Part shown: one piece after another, positions 9,873 through 19,056 of the stretch
How positions within the stretch are numbered: the first letter of the stretch is position 1
How the letters are laid out: each line of letters begins with the position of its first letter
DNA from: Buxus sempervirens
Lineage: Eukaryota > Streptophyta > Magnoliopsida > Buxales > Buxaceae
DNA length: 64,000 nt
NCBI GenBank assembly: GCA_947561395.2
Contig: OX387192.1
Coordinates: 13,614,221-13,678,220 of the forward strand
Direction: 5' to 3'
Notes under the pieces: generated by a model
What the model was told of the DNA's origin: nothing
What the model saw: only the letters and a program-made list of their open reading frames with translations
Database searches by the model: none
Position numbers and translations under genes: made by a program

Positions 9873-10597
9873 TCCAGATACCTGAACTGAACCATACTTT
9901 CTCCAAATTCTCTCAACAAGGCTCTTAACCGCAGAATAAGGGAGTTTTTTTGTCTAGAAAATGGCCCACAATACTACCTTCCCATTGCTGTATGCCTTCA
10001 TTTGCAATATCAGGAGGAGGGGAAATCACTACTTTCCCATCGATAAGTTGAGGGGAAAAGTACTTCAATTTTGGTTTAGACGAGGCATGTGTGTCAAACA
10101 AAGTAGTCCAAGCCCTATCAGATTTTGCCACCTCAGGTACCTTAGCTGAATCAGCAGCTCCAGATTCAACAAGTAGCAACGGGTCTTCAGCACTACTTCC
10201 CCTTCGTTCAACGGAGCTCAGCAAAGGCTGCTTGGTTAGTAGCTGATGGCTAGGAATAGAGGCTGCAGACTTCCTTGTATCAGCACCCACCGGTCCGAGG
10301 ACAGAAGAATCAGCTCCAGGAACTCTACTTTCTCCAGTCATGCTGCCTCCTTGTCTACAAATAGTCAAAAAAAGGCTGCAGATTACTTGAAGTAGAAATC
10401 GGCTCTTGGACGCTACCATGAGAAGGTAATTGGTTCTGAGCCTCGACAGCAGCAGTAGGTCGTGGGTCAGAAATGGCAGCTGCTCCTGCAAGATCAGGAG
10501 AGTAGGCAGCAGCCGCTGTTGACTCTCCCAAGAGAGCTATGGATCCACCCAAAGGCGGGAAATCAATATTCGAAATAATACCGGGCTTGCTAGCCAT
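9682..10597 (-). pseudogene. LINE A' ORF1, N-terminal half
   Basis: Start Met at 10597 (MASKPGIISNIDFPPLGGS); the IDFPPLGG/NFPPLG motif also opens K's ORF1. The frame shifts between about 10490 and 10355, continues through RAWTTLFDTHASSKPKLKYF and IVGHFLDKK, and shifts again near 9950 in a run of T. It then reads GFFLFRCENDAMRDRILQ as far as KLHNVPME at LINE B. At least two frameshifts make it a relic. Confidence 0.8.
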
Positions 10598-10920
10598 TGG
10601 TTGTAATCAGGAACCACAAACCAGTAACAAACCGCTTGTGATATCAGCAAACCAAAGTTATCGCCATGCCGGAGTGCAAGAAGCCGCAGAGAAAATAGAT
10701 CCACAACGAGCCAATATCCCAACTTGTCTAAAAACCAGAGAAAGACGACCTTGTTTGATCACGACCGGGATTGGTTGTTCACGAACAGACTTCACAGTAG
10801 CTCTCAAAAGCCTCCACGAAGAGCTACACTCCGCAGAGAAACCTCGAACAATAATCCACGAATAGAATAATCCAGAAAACAATAATCACGATGATAGACA
10901 ATTTTATAATCCAGAATAAA
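10598..10920 (-). promoter_or_regulatory. LINE A' 5' UTR
   Basis: Non-coding leader upstream of A' ORF1 with several CACGAA/ACGAAC words (sense TTCGTG), as in A, K and M. The outer ~30 bp, up to the C boundary at about 10921, contain copies of nearby C sequence (see findings). No other feature seen. Confidence 0.5.
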
Positions 10921-12145
10921 TGATTTATGTCTTCCAGTTATCATACCAAAGCCAAGATTTCTCTCCATTTCCAATTTTATACTTCATACGATGATAGACA
11001 ATATCCCTATATTTGAGAATTTTACGCCAAGACCATGAAGATGAGCTAGGGATATTTACTTGCCAAATACTTCGCCCCCTCAATCTGGTATCCTTCATCC
11101 ATGTTACCCAAAGTGACTTGTCTTCAGTATTAAGCCTCCATAGGAGCTGAGCCATGGCTGCCTTATTCCACAAGGTAATATCAATGATTCCTAAGCCCCC
11201 TTCATCGGTCGGCTTACATACAATCCCCCAGCTTAAGGGTATTATCTTCCTCTTTTGATCATGCCCTACCCATAGAAAGTGTCTACACATTTGCTCCACT
11301 TTAGCAAGAATTCTCTTAGGTAAAATGAATGAAGAAATCCAGATAACCGCAATGGAGAATAACACAGATTTAACTAATTGCACTCTACCTGCATATGAGA
11401 GAGCCTTCACCTTCCATGACTGAATTTTTGCCTTTATTTTGGTGAGGAGGGGCTCACAATCTGAATAGGATAGTCTCGAAGAGATGAGAGGGAGTCCCAA
11501 ATACTTTACCGATAGGCTTCCCGGTTTCACATTATACCTGCTCATGACATGTTCCTGTAGCTCTTGAGTAGCCCCACAAAAGAAGATAGTGCTTTTATCA
11601 GAGTTGATAGCAAGTCCAGACAAGGCTTCAAACTTCTGTAGTGATTGAAAGATAGCATTTATAGAAGTGACATCAGCAGCAGAAAAAATCATGAGGTCAT
11701 CCGCAAAACATAAAAGCTTTACATCCGAGTTCTTGCATTGAGGATGGTGAGTGAAACCCCTTGAAGCATACTTGCTGAGAACACCCGCAAATAGTTCCAT
11801 AACTAAAACAAAGATATAGCGAGATAGGGGTCGCCTTGGCGAATCCCTCTCGAGGCTTTGAAGTGACCAACCATGGTGCCATTCAGATTTAGAGAGAACA
11901 TGGGGGTGGTTATACACTCAATTATCCATGAGCTAACCCTGTCTGGAAAGTTCATAGCCTTTAGGAGGGTAGGGATTACCTCCCACCTGACAGAGTCGAA
12001 GGCTTTCCTTATATCTGCTTTTAGAGTGCATCTAGGTTTACCTCTCATGGAATGATAATTATGCAAGATTTCTTGTGAGAGAAGCACATTGTCCACCATC
12101 CTCCTTCCAGGAATGAAAGCACACTGGTACGGCCCCACACTGGTG
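10921..12145 (-). pseudogene. LINE C ORF2 fragment (RT)
   Basis: Minus-strand ORF2 from VGPYQCAFIPGRRMVDNVLLS to KIGNGEKSWLWYDNW, where A' is inserted. It contains ADIRKAFDS, IRQGDP, CFADDLMIFSAADV and the thumb segment. A frameshift near 11830 separates RQGDP from SRYIFVLVMELF. It is close in sequence to LINE G (shared SRLSYSDCEPLLTKIKAKIQ). The right end meets plus-strand LINE sequence D, and the two are best read as one 5'-inverted insertion. Confidence 0.85.
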
Positions 12146-12443
12146 GTTCGTCTGGTTGCCCTCAACCTGTTGATGAGGTGAGGGGGGCGGTATTGGGAGA
12201 TGGGACAGAACTAGGTATTACTATGGTAGTGATGTGGGAGATCAACCTACCCCAAGCTACAATAAGTTTGGAATTCTCGATCAGGTGCTAGTGGAGGATA
12301 GTCCTAGATCTTCAGGTAGCAGTGATAGGTCCTTAGGCAGATCAAGGAGGAAGAAGAAGAAGACACCTATATTGGTGGATGAGATTGCAATGAGGGAAGC
12401 GAAGTTGAGAGGGGCCTCGAAGCCTCACATCAACAAGTGTTAA
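12146..12443 (+). pseudogene. LINE D ORF1 C-terminus (inverted 5' part of the C insertion)
   Basis: Encodes the last ~70 codons of an ORF1 (YNKFGILDQVLVEDS, SRRKKKKTPILVDEIAMRE), matching the basic C-terminal patch of A. Upstream it runs into a stop near 12167 and then the C junction. The stop TAA (12441-12443) overlaps the ORF2 ATG as TAATG. Confidence 0.75.
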
Positions 12444-13615
12444 TGATTAGTTGGGCTATGTGGAACATTAGGGGTCTCAATGATCCTGCAAAACAGATGG
12501 AGGTTAGGAATCTTATTGTGAAGAATAATATTAGCCTGTTATGCTTGGTTGAGACGAGAGTGAGACAAATCAATAAGTTGATGGTTTTATCTGCAATTTG
12601 CCCTCTATGGAATTCAATTGATAACTACTCAAGAGCACTCAAGGGGAGGATATGGGTATGCTGGGATCCTGCTCAGTATATTGTTCACCCTGTTTTCACG
12701 TCTGATCAAGTGATCCATTGTCAGATAGCCTTTGTTGATTCCCTCAAGCAATGTATGGCTTCCTTTGTTTATGCATCCAATAACTACCTAGTAAGGAGAT
12801 CCTTATGGCATGACATTAGATCCCACAGCCCTCATCAACCATGGATTGTAATGGGAGATCTGAATTGTGTTCGTACTTCTGTTGAGAAGGTAGGTAGTAA
12901 GGAAATCCATACCCAAGCTACAAAAGAGTTGAACTCTTGTATTGATGATTGTGCTCTTTTCGATCTCAAGTTTAAAGGCTTTCTTCATACGTGGAGTAAT
13001 AGAAGCTCAGCAAACAATTTGATCCTTTGTAAGTTGGACAGGGTCTTAGTTAATCATGGGTGGCTCTAGCTTTTCCCTTCATTTGAAGCTGATTTTCTTG
13101 CTCCATGTATATCTATTTTCCCCAACGACTTCAGGGGTTCAAGACCTTTCAAGTTCTTTAACTTCTGGTGTAGGCACAAGGATTTTTGCATGGTTGTGGC
13201 TGAGGCATGGAGTAGACATGTGGCAGGTACGCCTATGTTTTGTTTGGTGCAGAAATTAAGGTATGTGAAACAGGCTCTTAAAGTGTGGAGCAAGGCTACG
13301 TTTAAAGGCTTGGATAGCACTGTACAAAATGTTAGGGATGAGCTGAGTGTTTGCCAGAGGGAGCTTTTTTCGAATCCCTACGATATTGGGTTGGCAAGCA
13401 AGGAAAAAGAACTATCACAACAACTTGTAAGGGCTGCAACTGATTTGGAGGCACAAACTAGACAAAAGTCCCAGGTGCAATGGCTTGCAGAAGGGGATGC
13501 TAACACGGCCTTTTTTCTCAAAGCACTGTTGTCTAGGAGATCACAAAACAGGATCCTATCTGTCTATAATGATAACCACACGAAGGTATCTGATTGGGAG
13601 GAGCTAAAGCATTTG
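12443..13615 (+). pseudogene. LINE D ORF2 N-terminus (endonuclease)
   Basis: Begins MISWAMWNIRGLNDPAKQ at 12443. Endonuclease landmarks are LVETRVRQ, GDLNCVR and LCKLDRVLVNHGWL, where a TAG at 13067-13069 closes the frame. After a frameshift the second segment (13190-13615) encodes the linker that precedes RT (RQKSQVQWLAEGDANTAFF). The sequence stops at 13615 at the T tract of LINE G. About 390 codons are present; the RT part is missing from this strand. Confidence 0.85.
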
Positions 13616-14103
13616 TTTTTTTTTTTTTGTGGAAAGTAAGTCCAAAGTTTGTATTAATAAGAAAGGAAAATATACAATGAGACTGCACCACACAAGAAAC
13701 TACACTTGCCTCATAGACAGAAGAGGCTTACAGAAACACTAGTTACAATGGAAAAAAAAAACTCAAATCAACCAAGATGGGTGAATACCCCAATTCTAGC
13801 AAATATCACGGTGCCGAGGGGTGTCTTTAAGTATCAAATCTTGGTTACAACACTTACCTTTGATGTCCCGATCAATCCGATCAACTGTTTCCTCAACGGT
13901 AGACGCCTTGTTTTGGAAAGTTCTCATATTTCTTTCTCTCCATATGTAGTAAACCATTGCAGCAAGGAGCATTTTATTACAACAGATATGAGGTCCCTAC
14001 CTCCAAGCACACGAGTGGCCCACTCCACCATGTCGTCCCAAGGAACAACATTCTTATTAACACAATTTTTCCTCATGATGTTTCTCCAAACTTTCTTTGA
14101 AGT
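13616..14103 (-). pseudogene. LINE G 3' end: poly(A), 3' UTR and ORF2 C-terminus
   Basis: T tract 13616-13628, then a 3' UTR whose sense tail reads ATTAATA...TTTGGACTTACTTTCC. Further right the minus strand encodes the zf-RVT C-terminus (KKVWRNIMRKNCVNKN, AMVYYIWRERNMRTFQNK, LKDTPRHRDIC). Compared with LINE F about 140 codons are missing between this segment and the next G segment at 14195, and the SINE occupies that spot. Confidence 0.75.
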
Positions 14104-14194
14104 CGATCTGTCCTAGTGGTTAAAGAGATAGGTTTTCAGCCTGTTGGACAAGGTTCGAATCTTGCTATCAATAATTTTACCTTCCAAAAAAAAA
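14104..14194 (+). mobile_element. tRNA-derived SINE with LINE-like 3' tail
   Basis: About 90 bp with an A-box-like TGTCCTAGTGGTTAAAG at 14109-14125, a B-box GGTTCGAATCT at 14152-14162, and 3' end TTTTACCTTCC followed by nine A. The A and B boxes are spaced as in a tRNA-type pol III promoter. It lacks the cloverleaf completeness of a tRNA gene. The 3' end matches the tail of the LINEs here (GGACTTACCTTCC plus A tract). I see no TSD, and the host LINE lacks ~415 bp at this point, so the insertion came with, or was followed by, a deletion. Confidence 0.75.
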
Positions 14195-15698
14195 TATCTC
14201 TAAACTTGAGAATTTTACGCCAAGACCATGAAGGTGAACTAGGAATATTGACTTGCCAAATACTTCTTCCTTTCAACCTGGTTTCCTTCATCCATGTTAC
14301 CCACAATGACCCGTCTTCAGTGCATAATCTCCATAAGAGCTGGGCCGTGGCTACCTTATTCCATAATGTAATATCAATGATGCCTAAGCCCCCTTCAACA
14401 GTTGGCCTACATACAATCCCCCAGCTTAAGGGAGTTATCTTCCTCTGTTGGTCATTCCCAGCCCATAGAAAGTGTCTACACACTTGCTCCACTTCAGTAA
14501 GAATTTTCTTAGGCAAAATGAATGAAGACAGCCATATAACTGCAATTGAAAATAACACAGATTTGACTAGTTGCACTCTACTTGCATATGAGAGAGCCTT
14601 CATCTTCCATGTCTGGATTTTTGCTTTTATTTTGGTGAGAAGAGGTTCACAATCTGAATAGGATAGCCTTGAAGAAATGAGTGGGAGTCCCAAGTATTTT
14701 ACCGGAAGGCTTCCCGAATTCACATTATACCTTCTCATGACCTAGTCTTGCAATTCTTGAGGTGCTCCACTAAAGAAAATAGTACTTTTATTACAATTAA
14801 TATCAAGTCCAGAGAGGGCTGCAAACTTCTGCGAAGAGAGGAAGATAACATTTATAGACGTGGTTTCAGCAGCAGAAAATATCATGAGATCATCCGCAAA
14901 ACATAGAAGCTTTACATCCGATTTCTTGCACTGAGGATGGTGGATGAAACCCCTTGAAGCATACCTGTTAAGCACACCCGCAAATAGTTCCATGACTAAG
15001 ACAAAAATATACGGTGATAGGGGATCACCTTGGCGAACCCCTCTTGAGGCTTTGAAGTGGCCTACCATGGTGCCATAGAGAAAACATGGGAGTGGTTATA
15101 CACTCAACTATCCACGAGATAACCCTGTCTGGAAAGTTCATAGTCTTTAGAAGAATAGGAATTACCTCCCATCTAACTGAGTCAAAGGCTTTCTTTATAT
15201 CAGCTTTTAGAGTGCATCTGGGCTTACCCCTCATGGAGTGATAATTATGCAAAATTTCTTGTGAAAGAAGTACGTTGTCCACCATCCTCCTTCCTGGAAT
15301 GAATGCACACTGATATGGTCCCACTAGAGCTGCAATGTGTGGCTTCAGTCTGTTAGCAATGATCTTGGCAATGCACTTGTACACAATGTTGACACACGAT
15401 ATGGGTCTGTAATCCGCTACCACTGTAGCATTATTGGACTTTGGGACAAGAGTAATGACAGTGCTATTAACTTGTTTGAGTAATTTTCCTTCAGCAAAAA
15501 ACTCAACACTGCTTGCGTTAAATCACCTCCCACAATATGCCAAGCTTGTTTGAAAAACAAGCTAGAGAATCCGTCAGGACCTGGAGTTACACGCCTCTCA
15601 ATATCCAAAGCATTTTCAGTGCTTAGCTTCCTGGAGATAAACTGTTGAACATCCGAACTCCTCAAACTTTCCCCACATGTCTGCGGCCCAAGTAAGTT
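14195..15698 (-). pseudogene. LINE G ORF2, RT part
   Basis: Minus-strand RT in several frames: VTPGPDGFSSLFFKQAW (15417-15665), VADYRPISCVN and GPYQCAFIPGRR (15025-15423), GVRQGDPLSPYIFVLVMELF with CFADDLMIFSAAE (14742-15068), and the thumb to WRKILKFRDI (14136-14738). A stop near 14742 and frameshifts near 15070 and 15420 break it. The upstream part continues at 17603 beyond LINE F. Confidence 0.85.
15685..15698. repeat. Target-site duplication of LINE F, left copy
   Basis: GGCCCAAGTAAGTT, repeated exactly at 17603-17616; abuts the T tract of LINE F. Confidence 0.9.
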
Positions 15699-17602
15699 AT
15701 TTTTTTTTTTTTTTGGAAGTTAAGAAAGTTCCATTAATAAGTAAAATAAATGTACATCAACTGCCTTAGCGAAGGCACACCTCAACCAATGTGAGATCAA
15801 AACTGCCCACTTTTACAAGAAACAAGGTGAACATTCCACCTTAAATGAAAATCAAAAAATACATCTCAAACCCCCTACCCACCATTATAGCATGAATGAT
15901 GGAACAATGCCCCAGTTACCACATACTTCTCTATTCAATGGGGTGTCTTTCAACTTACTTTGAGAGACCCCATATTTCCCTCTGATGTCTTCCACAATAA
16001 GAGTTGTTAGGTTCTCAGTTGGGATTGCCTTGTTTTGGAAGATACGTCTGTTTCTTTCTCTCCAAACATGGTACATGGTTGCTGCCAAGGAAGCCTTTTT
16101 AATTCTTGCTGTGAGACTTTTACCTTTCAGATTTCGCATGGCCCAGTTCAACTCCGCCTCCCAAAGCAAAGGATATCGACTAATACAGCTTTTTCTAAGG
16201 ATATCTCTCCAAATCTTTTGAGAATAAGGGCACCCAAAGAACAAGTGGTCCAAATCTTCAGGGCTTGCTTGGCAAAGAACACATTTGGAGTGGCTTATAA
16301 CATTGCATCTAACCAACAACTCTTGAGTAAGTAGTCTTCGTTGAACCGCCATCCAAAGGATAAATGCATGCCTTGGGATGTTGTTGGAATACCATACCAA
16401 ATCTGCCCATGGAACGTGTGGACTAAGTTCTCTCATGCTTTGATATGCTTCCTTGATGTTGTAGGTGCCGGAGGAGGATGGTAGCCACCACACAATATCT
16501 CTCTTAGATGAATCTAGTCTTGGAATGGCATTGAGTTGATCCCATACTTCATCAAGTTCATGGGTAATAACTAAGGGAGGCTCCCAATGATCACCTTCAA
16601 TTATTGAAGACACCTTTGCATTCAAGGTAAGACCCGAGTCATAGACAATCCTACTCCCATATCTCTGAATTATGGAGCCCCTTGGGAGCCAATTATCAAA
16701 CCACAGCCATGTACTTTCTCCATTGCCAATACGGTACTGGAGCTTCTGGAAAAAGTGGCTTCTTTGCTTCAAGATTTTCCTCCATGTCCAAGTGGAACTT
16801 GCTGGTTGGGCCACTTGCCATATGCTTTTTCCCTTTAGTTGATTATGCTTTATCCATTCATACCACAAGGATCCATCAGCTATGACAATTCTCCACAAAT
16901 ATTGAGTTATGGCTGCGGTATTCCACAAGTTTAAGTTGAACAAACCTAACCCGCTCTCCTCTTTCGGCTGGCAAATGTGACTCCAGCTAATAGGTACCAT
17001 TTTCTTCTTCATATCCGGGCCTGACCAAAGGAAACACCTGCATATTCTTTCCATATCAAGGATAATTCTTTTTGGCAAAGTAAAAGATGACAACCAATAT
17101 ACCGAAGTGGAGAAGAGAACCGATTTGATAAGTTGCACTCTACCGGCATATGATAGTGTTCTTGCTTTCCATGCTTGTACCTTGGACTTCATTCTTTGAA
17201 TAAGTACCTCACAATCCTTTGCTGTAAGTCTTGTTGTAATGAGGGGAAGGCCCAAATATCTTATGGGCAAGGAGCCAAGAGGAACTTGACAGCTTTCCAA
17301 AATCTGATTTTGAGTTGCAATAGGAATAGCACTACAAAAGAGTTGGCTTTTACCGTTATTAATCCTTAGCCCCGCTAACTTCCCAAACTCCTGTAAGCAC
17401 CTGAAGATGTACTTGATCGATTGGAGATCACCACTAGAGAAGATCATTAAGTCATCAGCAAAACAAAGCGCCTTGATTCCTTGCTTGCGGCATTTGGGGT
17501 GGTACTTGAAGTCTTGATTTTCATTTTTCTGCAAAATATCGAAGAATAACTCCATGACAAGCACAAAAAGGTAGGGGGATAAGGTAGCACAAAAAGGTAG
17601 GG
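15699..17602 (-). mobile_element. LINE F, 5'-truncated, inserted in LINE G ORF2
   Basis: Minus-strand insertion with T tract 15700-15714, a 3' UTR of about 170 bp with sense tail CTTATTAATGGAACTT then TTAACTTCC, and the last ~570 codons of ORF2. A 14-bp TSD flanks it. The 5' end carries an extra copy of 18-19 bp of its own first bases (see findings). Confidence 0.92.
15885..17602 (-). CDS. LINE F ORF2 C-terminal fragment (RT palm/thumb, zf-RVT), open
   Basis: Starts within the RT at LSPYLFVLVMELFFDILQK and stays open to the natural stop at 15885. It contains CFADDLMIFSSGD, LPIRYLGLPLITTRLTAKDC, FLWSGPDMKKKMVPISW, the zf-RVT region (CVLCQASPEDLDHLFFGC) and the end REVCGNWGIVPSF. The open frame extends upstream into LINE G sequence to 17690. 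It lacks endonuclease and the RT fingers, so it is not functional, but the absence of stops over ~570 codons points to a recent insertion. Confidence 0.88.
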
Positions 17603-17616
17603 GGCCCAAGTAAGTT
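17603..17616. repeat. Target-site duplication of LINE F, right copy
   Basis: GGCCCAAGTAAGTT, same as 15685-15698. Confidence 0.9.
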
Positions 17617-18831
17617 CTTGTAGTAGCTTTCAAAAACTTGCATAAGGTGAGCCCACTCAGATACCTTGTTCCCCATATCATCATAAACACTCATGATTCT
17701 GTTATTTGCTTGCCTACTTAACAAAGACTTATGAAAGAACTGGGTGTTTGAGTCACCCTCTTGTAGCCATTGGACCCGAGATTTTTGCCTCGTCTGGGCT
17801 TCCAAGTTAGCCAATGCTGAAGATAAAGCATGATGGAGCGTTTGTTCATGTTGCCTTAAATCCCCTCTATTTGGATGCTGGAAAATTTCCCTTTGGCACC
17901 TCCCTAGCTCATCACACAAGTCTTGCACCCTTGCCTCCAGCCCTTTGGAAGTGCTTCTAGCCCAAGTTTTGAGATCCCTCTTTACACTTTTTAGCTTCTG
18001 TACCAATTTGAACATTGGATGACCTTCACAATGGATGCTCCAGGCTTTCTCCACCACATGGAGATAATCTGCATGCTTAGTCCAATAATTGAAAAACTTG
18101 AAAGGTTTCGGACCAGACATAAAGTTGTTAAGAATTGATACCATAGCAGGGCAATGATCAGAAACGATAGGAGGAAGAAAATCAACTTCAGATGTAGGGA
18201 AATCCTGAAGCCATGCATGGTTGACCAGCACTCTATCAAGCTTACACAAAATGGCATTATTTCCATGACATTTATTGCTCCAAGTATGTGAAAACCCCTT
18301 ATGCTTCAGCTCCAATAACATGGATGCATCAATGAGGGCATTGAACTCCTTTGCAGCACCTTTATGAACCGCCCTACCTCCAAGCTTTTCTGAGGCTGAT
18401 CGAACACAGTTGAAATCGCCAGCAAGAATCCAAGGGCCAGCAGGTATCATACTCTTAATGTCATGCCAAAGGCTCCTCCTAACACTAAAGTTGTTGGATG
18501 CATAGATGAAAGAAGCCACACATTGTTTTTGGCTATTATTAAACCCCACCTGACAATGAATCATTTGGTTAGAGATGAAAGTAGGAGCAACTGATAATTC
18601 CAAAGGGTTCCAACAGACCCATATGTGACCCTTTATATTTGCTGAATAGTTATCCACCAAGACCCAAGAAGGACAAATAGATTGATGGATGGTGTATTTA
18701 TTTACTTGCCTGACCTTTGTTTCCACTAAACATAACAAATTAAGCCTGTTCCGCCGAATAAAGCTCTTAACTTCAGCTTGTTTTGCAGGGTCATTCAACC
18801 CTCTAATATTCCATATGCCCCAATTAATCAT
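17603..18831 (-). CDS. LINE G ORF2 N-terminal half (endonuclease and linker), open
   Basis: Begins MINWGIWNIRGLNDPAKQ at 18831 and is open to the F insertion (about 410 codons). Endonuclease landmarks are CLVETKVRQVNK, GDFNCVRSASEKLGG, CKLDRVLVNHAWLQDF and VSDHCPAMV (the usual SDHSP is SDHCP). The linker has TRQKSRVQWLQEGDSNTQFF. The upstream ORF1 stop overlaps the start as ATGA (18828-18831). The downstream half of this ORF2 is broken. Confidence 0.85.
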
Positions 18832-18873
18832 GAAATACAGAATGAGTTGGGATTTCCTTTATCCCTTGCTTTC
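18828..18873 (-). pseudogene. LINE G ORF1, last ~15 codons
   Basis: Forty-six bases between the ORF2 start and the T tract of LINE H. They read KARDKGNPNSFCIS then TGA, resembling the C-terminal tails of other ORF1s here. The rest of G ORF1 is not found to the right of LINE H. Confidence 0.5.
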
Positions 18874-19056
18874 TTTTTTTTTTTTTGGAAGTAAGTCCAA
18901 GTAATATATTAAAGAAAGATATTTACAATGAAGAGTGAAAACGAAGTTGAAAAACCAACAAACTAGCCCATAAATGGCTGCCAATAACACACTACACTAC
19001 TCTGAACATAACAAGAATGACCCCACAAAGAACACAAGAGAAAATAGGTCCAGTGC

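Noticed and set aside
14104-14194. Functional tRNA gene.
   Set aside because: A and B boxes are present, but there is no convincing acceptor pairing or anticodon arm, and a poly(A) tail follows; a SINE fits better.
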